Source: Woeseiaceae bacterium
GTDB lineage: Bacteria > Pseudomonadota > Gammaproteobacteria > Steroidobacterales > Woeseiaceae
Direction: 5' to 3'
Length of the DNA stretch: 20,536 bases
Assembly (NCBI GenBank): GCA_022615525.1
Contig: JAKEGN010000218.1
Coordinates: forward strand, 1 to 20,536
Of the stretch, positions 1 to 8,967 are shown in pieces (position 1 is the stretch's first letter; each line of letters starts with the position of its first letter). The position numbers and the translations under genes were made by a program. The notes under the pieces were generated by a model. The model saw only the letters and a program-made list of their open reading frames with translations. It was not told where the DNA came from and made no database searches.

Positions 1-641
1 AGCGCCGCCATCGCGGCCAGGGCCACTCCGAAAAACAGGAAAAAGTCGCGCCAGCGGGCGCCTGCAACGAACAACATCGCAAGGACCGTCGCCAGGAGCA
101 CGATGGCAGCGCCAAAATCCGGCTCGGCAAGCAGCAGTCCGCAGGCAATGGTCAAAACGAGCATCGGCCTGAGGAATCCGCTGAATCTTTCGCGCAGGCA
201 CTTGTTCTGGCGTACCAGGTAGCCGGCGACGTAGAGCAGCAGGCACAACCTGGCCGGTTCCGACACTTGCAGGTTCATCATGCCGACGCGTAACCAGCGG
301 GTACTGCCGTTGACGGTATAACCGACGCCCGGCACGAGGACCACTGCGAGCAATGCCAGGCCGAGCAGCAGCATCAGGGGACCCAGGCTCTGCCAGACGT
401 GCATTGGCACCAGCAGGCAGAAGAACGCAGCAACCGCACCGACCAATGCTGCAAACAGCTGCCTTTCAACGTAATAGAACGGTTCGCCGCCAACACCTTC
501 CGATAGGGAGATGGAAGCCGACGCGAGGATTACGAGTCCGCCGATCAACAGCACCAGCGCAATCGTCAGCAACACGTGATCGAATTGCAGCGGTGACCGT
601 AGCCTCGCAGGAAAGGGCATTGTTACGCTGCTGGCACTCAT
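1..641 (-). CDS. ftsW: FtsW, lipid II glycosyltransferase of the divisome (5' part, runs off the window)
   Basis: This is a SEDS-family polytopic membrane protein that polymerises lipid II into septal glycan together with FtsI. Only the first 213 residues are in the window; the gene continues past the left edge. Reading the minus strand from ATG at 641 gives MSASSVTMPFPARLRSPLQF, then hydrophobic segments near residues 22-42, 63-80, 86-104, 131-145, 160-173 and 179-195. The SEDS signatures NGSTRWLRVG (111-120) and NLQVSEPARL (123-132) and the LAEPDFGAAIVL stretch (171-182) match FtsW and RodA proteins. The position directly after murD, overlapping its stop as ATGA, favours FtsW over RodA. The catalytic region of SEDS enzymes lies further along and cannot be inspected here. 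Confidence 0.95.
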   Translation of the reverse strand, partial: MSASSVTMPFPARLRSPLQFDHVLLTIALVLLIGGLVILASASISLSEGVGGEPFYYVERQLFAALVGAVAAFFCLLVPMHVWQSLGPLMLLLGLALLAVVLVPGVGYTVNGSTRWLRVGMMNLQVSEPARLCLLLYVAGYLVRQNKCLRERFSGFLRPMLVLTIACGLLLAEPDFGAAIVLLATVLAMLFVAGARWRDFFLFFGVALAAMAA

Positions 642-2026
642 GACGGCAATGCCCTGACGAGGTCTGTGAAGTCGTCGCCCCGGTGTTGATAGTTCCGGTA
701 CTGATCGAAACTTGCACACGCAGGAGCCAGCAGCACCGTATCGCCCGGCTGTGCCAGCTCCGTCGCTTTGACTACAGCGTTCTTCATGTTGGCCGCCATG
801 TACACCGGGGCCAGCTGATCGAAAGCATCGGCTATCAGTGGCGCATCGCGCCCGATGAGTATCGCGGCACGCAACTTCGTGCACACGGCTTTGGCGAATT
901 CGCCAAACTCTCCACCCTTGCCGTCGCCACCTGCAATCAGCAGGACCGGCCCAGGCACGGAATCCACCGCCGCAGTGGCGGCCCCGATATTTGTTGCTTT
1001 GGAATCGTTGATGTAGTCGGCGCCGTTCAGTTGCCGTACGAATTGCATGCGATGCGGCAAGCCGGGAAACTCGTTCAGTACCTGCAACATGGGTGACAGG
1101 GACAGGCCGAGCAGCTCGCCGGCCGCAAGTGCGGCAAGCGCGTTGGCCTGATTGTGTGCGCCTACCAGGGCCATCTCTGATGCCGCCAGGAGCAGTTGCT
1201 CACCGCGTGCCAGGAATACCTGCCCGTCCTCCACGAGGATGCCGTACTGGCCTTCGGCGGGCCGGTCCATACCAAAACTTATCGTCGGAATCGAGGCCGG
1301 CAGCTGCGACGGCACAGATGCGTCGCTGCGATTGAATACCGCGGCCCGTGCCTGCCTGTAGATGCGGTACTTGGCTGCGCGGTACTCATCGGCACTGGCG
1401 TGCCAGTCGAGGTGATCCGGCGATATGTTGAGCAGAACCGCGACTTCCGCCGGCAGGCTCGGTGTACGCTGCAACTGGAAACTCGACAATTCGAGCACGT
1501 AGAAATCCGGTGTCTCTTCTGTCAGCAGGTCGAGGGCCGGGGTGCCGAGATTCGCGCCCGCCAGGCTGCGCCTGCCGTCTGCCTCGCACATCATCGCAAT
1601 CAGGGTCGTCACGGTACTCTTGCCATTCGAACCGGTGATCGCCACGAACGGTGCGCGGGCTTCGGCAACGAACAAGGCGATGTCCGAGACGACCTGCAGG
1701 CCCTGCCGGCGCGCGGCGGCAATAAACGGATCGTTGTCGGGAATGCCCGGCGACACGATCACTCGCGAGACGCCGCGCAACAGTGAAATGGGCGGTCTGC
1801 CGAGACTTACGTTGGCGTCGGGTTGCATTTCCATCAGCGCATCGAGCGCTGGCGGATTGTTCCGCGTATCCACATAGATGGCATTCGCCGACTTACGCAT
1901 CAGGTAGCGTGCAACCGAGAGCCCGCTGGCGCCGAGACCGAAGACGAGGTCCATGCCATTCGTCACCGGCGTGGGCAGCTCATGCCTGGCGCGTCTTTTT
2001 TTGGCTCTGGCTGCGTTCATGCGCAT
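638..2026 (-). CDS. murD: MurD, UDP-N-acetylmuramoyl-L-alanine--D-glutamate ligase
   Basis: This cytoplasmic ATP-dependent ligase adds D-glutamate to UDP-MurNAc-L-Ala. The 462-residue product has a Rossmann-like start (GLGASGLS, residues 30-37), the Mur ligase P-loop GSNGKST (132-138), the central DHLDWH stretch before the YRAAKYR segment that should hold the carbamylated lysine, and the C-terminal NDSKATN and LLAPACASFDQYRNY motifs. The start at 2026 lies one base after the mraY stop, which fits the tight spacing of the cluster, but no good ribosome binding site is seen. It gives an unusual basic 24-residue leader before MDLVFGLG. Met25 (ATG at 1954) is an alternative start closer to the usual N-terminus of the family. 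The stop overlaps ftsW as ATGA. Confidence 0.97.
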   Translation of the reverse strand: MRMNAARAKKRRARHELPTPVTNGMDLVFGLGASGLSVARYLMRKSANAIYVDTRNNPPALDALMEMQPDANVSLGRPPISLLRGVSRVIVSPGIPDNDPFIAAARRQGLQVVSDIALFVAEARAPFVAITGSNGKSTVTTLIAMMCEADGRRSLAGANLGTPALDLLTEETPDFYVLELSSFQLQRTPSLPAEVAVLLNISPDHLDWHASADEYRAAKYRIYRQARAAVFNRSDASVPSQLPASIPTISFGMDRPAEGQYGILVEDGQVFLARGEQLLLAASEMALVGAHNQANALAALAAGELLGLSLSPMLQVLNEFPGLPHRMQFVRQLNGADYINDSKATNIGAATAAVDSVPGPVLLIAGGDGKGGEFGEFAKAVCTKLRAAILIGRDAPLIADAFDQLAPVYMAANMKNAVVKATELAQPGDTVLLAPACASFDQYRNYQHRGDDFTDLVRALPS

Positions 2027-2027
2027 T

Positions 2028-3110
2028 TCATCGTATTTTCAGACTCGCAAGTCCGATCAATACCAGGATTACCGTTATGATCCAGAAGCGAACGATGACC
2101 TTCGGTTCGGCCCAACCCTTCAGTTCAAAATGATGGTGTAGCGGCGCCATCCGGAAAACCCGCCGGCCAGTCAGCTTGAAAGAAGCAACCTGAATAATGA
2201 CCGACACAGTTTCGACGACGAACACTCCGCCCATGATGGCGAGGATTATTTCCTGCCGGACGACGACCGCTACAACACCAAGGGCTGCACCAAGCGATAG
2301 TGCACCGATATCTCCCATGAAAACCTGAGCCGGATACGTGTTGAACCACAGGAACCCGAGCCCGGCGCCAGCCATTGCGGCGCAAAAAACGAGGATTTCC
2401 CCACTTCCGCTTACGTAGGGAATACCAAGGTAATCTGAAAAATTTACATTGCCGGTTACATAGGCAAACACGCCGAGTGCGCCGCCAACCAGCACGGTGG
2501 GCATGATGGCCAGGCCATCGAGGCCGTCGGTCAGGTTGACCGCGTTGCTGAACCCAACGATGAACAGGAACGTTACGACCACCTGGAACATGCCAAGCGG
2601 CAGCGCCAGATCCTTGAAATAAGGAATCAGCAGCGACGTGGCGGCTTCATCCGTCGCCATCATGTAGAGCGCGACGGCGGCGAGGGCCGCGGCAGCGGAT
2701 TGCCAGAAGAGTTTCTGGCCTGCCGAGAGCCCGGCCGGATTCCGCAATACCAGTTTCTTGTAGTCATCGACGTAACCGATGACACCGAAGGCCAGCGTAA
2801 CGAACAGCACGACCCAGATGAAACGGTTTTCAAGGTCGGCCCACAGCACGGTGCTGAAGACGATCGCCGTGATGATCAGTGCGCCACCCATGGTCGGCGT
2901 GCCGGCCTTAGGCAAATGCGATGACGGACCGAACTCGCGCACCGGCTGTCCCACCTGGTTCAGGGTCAGCCTGGCGATCATTTTCGGCCCGATGACGAAG
3001 GAGAGCGCCAGTGCCGTGAGTGCACTCAGGATTGCGCGCATGGTCAGGTAGTGGAACACGCCGAACCCCGACTCGAACTGCGCAAGGTAGTTGGTGAGAT
3101 AGAGCAGCAT
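2028..3110 (-). CDS. mraY: MraY, phospho-MurNAc-pentapeptide translocase
   Basis: This integral membrane enzyme transfers phospho-MurNAc-pentapeptide from UDP to undecaprenyl phosphate, making lipid I. The 360-residue length matches the family. About ten hydrophobic segments are visible. Family motifs are present: the Asp pair in VDDYKK (D115, D116), NLTDGLDGLA (192-201), FMGDIGALSLG with D267, and the histidine motif APLHHHFELKGW (H325-H327). It starts two bases after the murF stop and ends one base before murD, so it sits inside the coupled operon. The product supplies lipid I to MurG, which would be expected further left, outside this window. Confidence 0.98.
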   Translation of the reverse strand: MLLYLTNYLAQFESGFGVFHYLTMRAILSALTALALSFVIGPKMIARLTLNQVGQPVREFGPSSHLPKAGTPTMGGALIITAIVFSTVLWADLENRFIWVVLFVTLAFGVIGYVDDYKKLVLRNPAGLSAGQKLFWQSAAAALAAVALYMMATDEAATSLLIPYFKDLALPLGMFQVVVTFLFIVGFSNAVNLTDGLDGLAIMPTVLVGGALGVFAYVTGNVNFSDYLGIPYVSGSGEILVFCAAMAGAGLGFLWFNTYPAQVFMGDIGALSLGAALGVVAVVVRQEIILAIMGGVFVVETVSVIIQVASFKLTGRRVFRMAPLHHHFELKGWAEPKVIVRFWIITVILVLIGLASLKIR

Positions 3111-3112
3111 GC

Positions 3113-4477
3113 CTAACGCACCCCCGTCGCCGCAGCCTGCGGATGCAGCGCGTCAACCACGCGTTCCATACGGGCCGAGCGTGAGCCCTTGACCAGCACG
3201 CGGCATTCAGGGGTAAGCACCTTGCGCAGTTCGTCGACCAGCTCCGCGGCGGAACCGAACCATTGGCCGCCCTCGCCGAACGCCGCAACGGTGTGCTTCG
3301 ACAATGCTCCGGTTGCAAAAAGGCGATGGATGCCAAGTTCTTTCGCGGCATGGCCGACGGCCGTGTGCAGGTCCGCCGATCTGGCGCCGAGCTCGCCCAT
3401 GTCGCCGAGGACGAGACAGGTATCCCCTCCCTGGCTTGCCAGGAAGTTCGCGGCAGCAATCACGCTTTGCGGGTTGGCATTGTAGCTGTCGTTGTAAATC
3501 ACGAAGCCGCCCGCTGCCGTGATGGGTTGCAGCCGGCCGCTGACCGGCTGGACTGCTTCGAGACCCGCCTGGATCATCGCTGCCGACAGTCCGAGCCCGT
3601 TGGCAATCGCCGCCGCCGCGCAGGCATTCGCGACATTGTGTCGACCCGCGAGCCGCAATGTGACCGCTATCAATTCGCCTTTCACGTGCAGTACAAACCG
3701 CGAACCGAAATCCGTTGCCTCGATATTGCTCGCACGGACCATTGCGCTGTCGCCAAGACCGAAAGTGATCACGTCCGTATCGGCGACGCGGGAAGCCCAG
3801 TATTCGAAGTACTTGTCGTCTGCATTCAGTACCGCGATCGCCGGCCGGACCGGGTTGTCGAGGATCTCGCCCTTGGCCCTGGCAACTCCCTCGATCGAGC
3901 CGAAACCCTCCAGATGTGCCGGGCCGGCATTGGTAATCGCGACGACGTCTGCCGCCGCGATCCCTGCCAGGTATGCAATTTCACCGGCATGATTCGCGCC
4001 CATTTCGATCACCGCGTAACGGTGTCCTGTGGACAGCTGCGAGAGCATCGTCGGTACGCCGATGTCGTTGTTCAGATTTCCACGGGTTGCCAGCGTGCTG
4101 GCGGACTGTGACAGGCAACTCGTGACCAGCTCTTTGAGCGTTGTCTTGCCGTTGGATCCCGTTATGCCAACGATGGTCGCCGGCATGCGACGCCGCCAGT
4201 CGGCAGCAAGCCGTCCGAGCGCAAGTCGCGCATCGTCAACGACGATCTGCGCAATTGCCACGCCGCTCCTTGCGTTGACGACCGCGGCGGCCGCTTGCTT
4301 GTCTGCGGCGACGCCTGTGAACTGGTTGCCATCGAAATTCGGCCCTTGCAGTGCAAAGAAAAGTTCTCCGGACTGGATGGTTCTCGTGTCGGTGCTGATG
4401 CCGCTGAAACGGCCGTCGCGACCGTGTAACGTGCCCTGCATGACTCGTGCCGCCTGTGACAAGGTGCCCTCCATCAT
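3113..4477 (-). CDS. murF: MurF, UDP-MurNAc-tripeptide--D-alanyl-D-alanine ligase
   Basis: This cytoplasmic Mur ligase adds the D-Ala-D-Ala dipeptide to UDP-MurNAc-tripeptide. The 454-residue product has an N-terminal substrate domain (ISTDTRTIQSGELFFAL near 27-43), the ATP-binding loop GSNGKTT (107-113), NDIGVPTM, the IEMGANHAGEI motif typical of MurF, and the C-terminal NDSYNANPQS and VLVKGSRSARME motifs. The start ATG at 4477 overlaps the murE stop as ATGA; a second in-frame ATG follows directly. It ends two bases before mraY. Order and motifs together exclude the other Mur ligases. Confidence 0.98.
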   Translation of the reverse strand: MMEGTLSQAARVMQGTLHGRDGRFSGISTDTRTIQSGELFFALQGPNFDGNQFTGVAADKQAAAAVVNARSGVAIAQIVVDDARLALGRLAADWRRRMPATIVGITGSNGKTTLKELVTSCLSQSASTLATRGNLNNDIGVPTMLSQLSTGHRYAVIEMGANHAGEIAYLAGIAAADVVAITNAGPAHLEGFGSIEGVARAKGEILDNPVRPAIAVLNADDKYFEYWASRVADTDVITFGLGDSAMVRASNIEATDFGSRFVLHVKGELIAVTLRLAGRHNVANACAAAAIANGLGLSAAMIQAGLEAVQPVSGRLQPITAAGGFVIYNDSYNANPQSVIAAANFLASQGGDTCLVLGDMGELGARSADLHTAVGHAAKELGIHRLFATGALSKHTVAAFGEGGQWFGSAAELVDELRKVLTPECRVLVKGSRSARMERVVDALHPQAAATGVR

Positions 4478-6000
4478 GTCCGGCCCGCACCATGAACCTG
4501 GCGTGCGGACAGATTGGCGAAAGCGATTGCGTAGTCGGAGAACGGCCGGCGTGCACTTCCCGTCAACTGGTACTGTTCGTGACCTTTTCCGGCGATGAGT
4601 ATCAGGTCATCGTCCTCGGCACGACTGATGGCGTAGGCAATAGCCGCCGCGCGATCCTCGATGACGACCGAGGAGGCAGCTGTGCCGCCCGGCATGCCGG
4701 CCAGGATCTGCGCAATGATTGCATCCGGCGCCTCGCGCCGCGGATTGTCGTTGGTTACGACGTTGCGGTCCGCCAGACGGGATGCGATCTCACCCATCAT
4801 CGGGCGTTTGCCCTGATCGCGCTCTCCGCCACAACCGAAGACACACCAGAGCCTGCCGGTGCAATGCGGCCGTAACGCCAGCAGCGCCGCCTCGAGGCCG
4901 GCCGGCGTATGCGCGTAGTCGACGAATACTGCAGGCAGGGCCGCATGCGGCAGGCGCTGCATGCGGCCCGCAGGCGCTGTCACGTTCTGCAATGCGCGGC
5001 AGGCATCGTCCCGGCCGACGCCCTGCGCCAGCAGCAAAGCGAGCACTGCTGCCGCATTGGACACGTTGAAACTGCCGTACAGCGGCAGCTGCAGGCTGCC
5101 GTCGCCCCAGCTGCCCGCAAACTCCATTAGCGAGCCCTCATCCAGCGGCGAGATTTTGTGCACGTGCAGGAACGCGCGTCCGCCGCCCTGCATCTGGTCC
5201 CGAGTCGACACCGCCACGACGTTGTCCGCGCACCGCGCTGCCAGCTCCCTGCCGAACGGGCAATCGATATTGACGATGCGGTGCTGCAAGTCGTGTTCGA
5301 GGAACAGCCGCGCCTTGGTGTCGCCGTATGACTGCATGTCACCGTGGTAATCGATGTGATCGCGGCTCAGGTTGGTAAAGATCGCCGATTCGAAATGCAC
5401 GCCGGCGATGCGCTCCTGGCGGATGCCATGCGATGACACCTCGAGCGCGACATGGGTCGCGCCTGCATCGCGAAACCCGGCAAGCATTTCGTGCAAATCG
5501 ATGCACGCAGGCGTAGTCATTGCGCCGTCGTCGCGCAGCTCGTCCATGCCGGCGCCGAGCGTTCCGATGTAGCCTGATTTGTACTGCAGCAGCTGCCGGC
5601 ATTGTGCAATCAGGAATGCGACGGTGGTCTTGCCGTTGGTTCCCGTGACTCCGGTAACCGCCATCTGCGCAGAAGGATTCCCATACCATCGGTTGGCGAT
5701 GTCCCCGAGACGTATGGCGAGATCGTTGACCGGTATGAGCGGCACGTTGCACTGCTGCGGATCGGCTTTCGTCGTCAGCGGGTCATAAAGTATTGCCGCG
5801 ACGCCGGCCGCAAGGGCCTGTCCGATGAAGTCCAGGCCGTGCGACGACTCACCGGCGAGTGCGACGAATACATCACCCTTGCGCAGCTTGCGGCTATCAC
5901 TCGACAAGCCGTGAATCCTGATCGCCGGTGCATTGCCGATGCCTTTGAGCAACTGATCGAGGGTTACGTGCGGCCGGATAAGTTCAGCTGGCATGCTCAT
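4474..6000 (-). CDS. murE: MurE, UDP-MurNAc-L-Ala-D-Glu--meso-diaminopimelate ligase
   Basis: This ligase adds the third amino acid of the stem peptide in the cytoplasm. The 508-residue product shows the SSDSRKLRKGDVFVAL uridine-binding region (33-48), the P-loop GTNGKTT (120-126), an EVSSHG motif (187-192), a lysine at 229 in the position of the carbamylated residue, and DYAHTPAGLE (361-370). The DNPR motif (418-421), which in characterised MurE enzymes contacts meso-diaminopimelate, is present, so the wall should be of the Gram-negative DAP type rather than lysine. The start at 6000 overlaps the ftsI stop as ATGA, and the stop overlaps murF the same way. Confidence 0.98.
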   Translation of the reverse strand: MSMPAELIRPHVTLDQLLKGIGNAPAIRIHGLSSDSRKLRKGDVFVALAGESSHGLDFIGQALAAGVAAILYDPLTTKADPQQCNVPLIPVNDLAIRLGDIANRWYGNPSAQMAVTGVTGTNGKTTVAFLIAQCRQLLQYKSGYIGTLGAGMDELRDDGAMTTPACIDLHEMLAGFRDAGATHVALEVSSHGIRQERIAGVHFESAIFTNLSRDHIDYHGDMQSYGDTKARLFLEHDLQHRIVNIDCPFGRELAARCADNVVAVSTRDQMQGGGRAFLHVHKISPLDEGSLMEFAGSWGDGSLQLPLYGSFNVSNAAAVLALLLAQGVGRDDACRALQNVTAPAGRMQRLPHAALPAVFVDYAHTPAGLEAALLALRPHCTGRLWCVFGCGGERDQGKRPMMGEIASRLADRNVVTNDNPRREAPDAIIAQILAGMPGGTAASSVVIEDRAAAIAYAISRAEDDDLILIAGKGHEQYQLTGSARRPFSDYAIAFANLSARQVHGAGRT

Positions 6001-7724
6001 TGACTCATGGCCTGCATCAGGGTGTCGCTGCGCTGCGCCGGCAGCGCATCGGGAGGGACTGCAAGCAGTCTCAGGGATTCGGCAATGACCTCGGCAAAGA
6101 CCGGTGCGGCCACGTCGCTTCCGTAGTACAGGTCCCCTGTGGGTTCGTCGATGACGACCACGGCGGCGAGGCGCGGATTGCTGGCCGGTGCAAGTCCGGC
6201 AAAGATCGACAGGTACTTGTCATGCGAGTAACCGCCGGCGGCGAACTTCCACGCAGTACCTGTTTTTCCGGCCACACGGTAGCCGATAATGCCTGCCTTG
6301 GTGCCCGTACCGCCCGGCCGCACCACTTCTTCCATCATTCGGCGAATCGCGCGGGATGTTTCACTCGACAGAATGCGTTCGCCTTCATTGGGCTCATCCA
6401 ACGCGATCAGCGAGACCGGCCGCAGGATACCGTCGCTGCCCAACGCGGCGTACGCCTGTGCCATCTGCAACGGCGTGACCGAAATGCCATAACCGTAAGC
6501 AAGTGTGGCCTGGCTGATTTCCTGCCAGTGGTTGTAGTGGGTGAGCAACCCAGCCGATTCACCGGGAAACCCGCTTGCCGTTAGCGATCCGAGCCCGAAT
6601 TGCGTCATGGTGCTCCACAGCTGGTCCGGCTCGAGAGACATGGCAACTTTCGTTACGCCGACGTTGCTCGAACGTGACAGGACGGTGGTCAGACTGACGC
6701 GCCCGAGATTGCTGGTGTCTTCGATCTTTTTTGGCCCGACGACCACGAAACCCGGTGCCGTATCCACCGTGCTTCCCGGCCGGTATCGTCCGCTCTCGAG
6801 CGCCGCAGCAAGGACCAGCGGCTTGATGCTCGAACCCGGTTCGAAAATGTCGGTGATCGCGCGGTTGCGGTAACGCTCGGCGGAGTACTGGGCGCGATCG
6901 TTTGGGTTGTAGGACGGCTGGTTGACCATGGCGAGTACTTCGCCCGTTTGCACGTCGAGCAAGACAATGGATCCGGACTCGGCCCGGTGCCGTTGTATCG
7001 CCGACTTCAGTGCGCGATAAGCCAGGTACTGAAGCCGCAGATCGATGCTTGATTTAAGGTCCCTGCCGTGATGTGGCGGGCGAATGCTCTCGACGTTCTC
7101 GACCGCCCTTCCGAGCCTGTCCTTGAGCACTCGCTTGGCACCGGATTCGCCGCTCAGCCAATGATTGAATTCGAGTTCGAGACCCTCCTGACCGTCGTCG
7201 TCGACGCTGGTAAAACCGACGAGGTGGCCCGCAACTTCTCCGGACGGATAATAGCGTCGGTATTCGCGAAGCACATTGACACCGGGCAGTTTCAGCGCCA
7301 TCACCTGCTGAGCCTGCTCCGGGCTGAGGTGGCGCTTGAGATACAAAAACTCCTTGTCCATGCTTTGCGTGATACGGCGCATCAGCAACTGCGAATCGAG
7401 CTTCAATGTCTTTGCAAGCTCGGGTACCCGGTCGACGGCAGATGCAAGCTCTTTCGGATTCGCCCAGACGCTGTCGACCGGCGTGCTGATGGCGAGCGGC
7501 TCACCGTTCCTGTCCGTGATCGACCCACGGTGTGCCGAAATCTTCTCAGTGCGCAGGTGGCGCGAATCCGCCTGCTGGTTCAGAAAGTCCTTGTTGAGCA
7601 CCTGAAGTTGCACTGCGCGAGCCAGCAACGAGCTTGCGGCAAGCACGAAGAACGCCATTACCAGCATCGCCCTGCCGACAAATCGTCGCGCAGTCTGTTC
7701 TTTGGTCTCTGCTCCGCGGGTCAT
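5997..7724 (-). CDS. ftsI: FtsI (PBP3), septal peptidoglycan D,D-transpeptidase
   Basis: This class B penicillin-binding protein cross-links septal peptidoglycan, working with FtsW and the FtsQLB complex. The 575-residue protein has a short cytoplasmic N-terminus, one membrane anchor (about 16-38), a pedestal domain with the RGSITDRNGEPLA motif (66-78), and a transpeptidase domain. The three catalytic motifs are intact: SSIK (298-301, nucleophile S298), SSN (352-354) and KTG (487-489). Its place between ftsL and murE is the canonical one. The start at 7724 overlaps the ftsL stop as ATGA, and its own stop overlaps murE the same way. Confidence 0.98.
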   Translation of the reverse strand: MTRGAETKEQTARRFVGRAMLVMAFFVLAASSLLARAVQLQVLNKDFLNQQADSRHLRTEKISAHRGSITDRNGEPLAISTPVDSVWANPKELASAVDRVPELAKTLKLDSQLLMRRITQSMDKEFLYLKRHLSPEQAQQVMALKLPGVNVLREYRRYYPSGEVAGHLVGFTSVDDDGQEGLELEFNHWLSGESGAKRVLKDRLGRAVENVESIRPPHHGRDLKSSIDLRLQYLAYRALKSAIQRHRAESGSIVLLDVQTGEVLAMVNQPSYNPNDRAQYSAERYRNRAITDIFEPGSSIKPLVLAAALESGRYRPGSTVDTAPGFVVVGPKKIEDTSNLGRVSLTTVLSRSSNVGVTKVAMSLEPDQLWSTMTQFGLGSLTASGFPGESAGLLTHYNHWQEISQATLAYGYGISVTPLQMAQAYAALGSDGILRPVSLIALDEPNEGERILSSETSRAIRRMMEEVVRPGGTGTKAGIIGYRVAGKTGTAWKFAAGGYSHDKYLSIFAGLAPASNPRLAAVVVIDEPTGDLYYGSDVAAPVFAEVIAESLRLLAVPPDALPAQRSDTLMQAMSQ

Positions 7725-8008
7725 TGGCGTTCAATAACGAAGATTTCCGATGTCGCGGGTCGCGCCAGTGACAGCTCTTCGATGGCTACCTTTTCGATGC
7801 GCGCATGCGTCGCCCAGGTGCTCTGCTCGATCTGCAACTGGCCCCATTCGATATTCAGTTCATCGCGTTCGGACGTAAGCTGCTCGAGTTCGATGAACAA
7901 CTTGCGTGATTCGTGCTTGGTGTAAATCAGTGCGAGTGCCGAGAAGAAGCAAATTGCCACCATCACGATCATCAGGACCACCGGTTGTCGTCTGATCGTG
8001 CTTTGCAT
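7721..8008 (-). CDS. ftsL: FtsL, cell division membrane protein
   Basis: This small bitopic divisome protein pairs with FtsB through a coiled coil and helps activate FtsWI. The 95-residue product has a short basic N-terminus (IRRQP), one hydrophobic segment (about 9-29) and a heptad-like periplasmic helix (about 33-62), followed by ARIEKVAIEELSLARP, which resembles the end of the FtsL family domain. The sequence is poorly conserved in this family, so identification rests mainly on topology, size and position between rsmH and ftsI. ATG at 8008 overlaps the rsmH stop by one base (TGATG). Confidence 0.93.
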   Translation of the reverse strand: MQSTIRRQPVVLMIVMVAICFFSALALIYTKHESRKLFIELEQLTSERDELNIEWGQLQIEQSTWATHARIEKVAIEELSLARPATSEIFVIERQ

Positions 8009-8952
8009 CAGATGCGCTCCGCCGTCCGGAGGTGCGCGCTGCGCGCCCGGGGGTTGTCGGCAATCTCGTCGGCGTTTGCCGCCACGGCTTTGCCGATCAA
8101 CTTCAATTGCGGGCGAAACCGGTCAGGAATCGACGGCATGCCGCGATATTGTTCGGGTTCGCGTGACGCGTTACGCAGGAATCTCTTGACCTTGCGGTCC
8201 TCCAGTGAATGAAAGCTGATCACGCAAAGGCGGCCACCCGGGGCCAGCAGGCGCAGCGAAGCCGCGAGAGCTGCATCCAGTTGTTCCAGCTCGCGATTGA
8301 TGAAAATCCGGATTGCCTGAAATGTCCTGGTCGCCGGATGAATTCTGCCACTCTTCGCCGGAGCGACAGACGCAATCAGCTCCGCCAGCTGACCGGTCCG
8401 GGTAATTGCTTCGGATGAGCGCGCGGTAATAATTGCTCGTACAATTCTGCCCGCAAATCGCTCTTCACCGAATTCAGCAATAACTCTCTTCAAAGTCCTT
8501 TCATCCACGCTCGCAAGCCATTCGGCCGCGCTGATTCCTTTTTCCGTGTCCATTCGCATGTCGAGCGGTCCGTCCAGGCGGAAGCTGAACCCGCGTCCGG
8601 CTTCATCCAGTTGTGGCGACGAGACGCCCAGATCGAGTAACAGTCCATCCACCTTTCCGAGCAGCCCGCGTTCCGCCGCGATGTTTTCAAGATGCGCAAT
8701 TTCGTCCTTTACAATCTCAAAGCGTGGATCAGTGCGCATTTCAGGGCTTGCCGCCTCAATCGCCCGGGAATCGCGATCGATTGCCAGCAATCGACCACCA
8801 TTCCCAAGTCTCCGCAGTATTTCCCTGCTATGCCCGCCACGACCAAAAGTGCCGTCCACGTAACAGCCGTTTTCTTTTATGTTCAGCGCCTGCAGGACCG
8901 GCCCCAGCAAGACCGGCACGTGGCGTCCCTCAGGCCCCGTGTTGTCGCTCAC
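8008..8952 (-). CDS. rsmH: RsmH, 16S rRNA (cytosine1402-N4)-methyltransferase
   Basis: This SAM-dependent enzyme (formerly MraW) methylates N4 of C1402 in the ribosomal P site. The 314-residue product shows HVPVLL near the start, the SAM-binding motif DGTFGRGGHS (33-42), LLAIDRD (55-61), DLGVSSPQLD (107-116) and the C-terminal CVISFHSLEDRKVKRF stretch, all typical of RsmH. The start is GTG at 8952, 15 bases after the mraZ stop, with no clear ribosome binding site. Its partner RsmI, which modifies the 2'-O position of the same nucleotide, is encoded a short distance upstream on the same strand at 10203-11060. Confidence 0.97.
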   Translation of the reverse strand: MSDNTGPEGRHVPVLLGPVLQALNIKENGCYVDGTFGRGGHSREILRRLGNGGRLLAIDRDSRAIEAASPEMRTDPRFEIVKDEIAHLENIAAERGLLGKVDGLLLDLGVSSPQLDEAGRGFSFRLDGPLDMRMDTEKGISAAEWLASVDERTLKRVIAEFGEERFAGRIVRAIITARSSEAITRTGQLAELIASVAPAKSGRIHPATRTFQAIRIFINRELEQLDAALAASLRLLAPGGRLCVISFHSLEDRKVKRFLRNASREPEQYRGMPSIPDRFRPQLKLIGKAVAANADEIADNPRARSAHLRTAERI

Positions 8953-8967
8953 TCGAGTTGCGCCGGA

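Noticed and set aside
3263..4111. Plus-strand reading frame (282 codons) opposite murF
   Set aside because: Antisense shadow of murF; composition is Arg- and Cys-rich as expected for a spurious frame.
7068..7925. Plus-strand reading frame (285 codons) opposite ftsI and ftsL
   Set aside because: It lies antisense to clearly recognised genes and shows no domain or ribosome binding site of its own.
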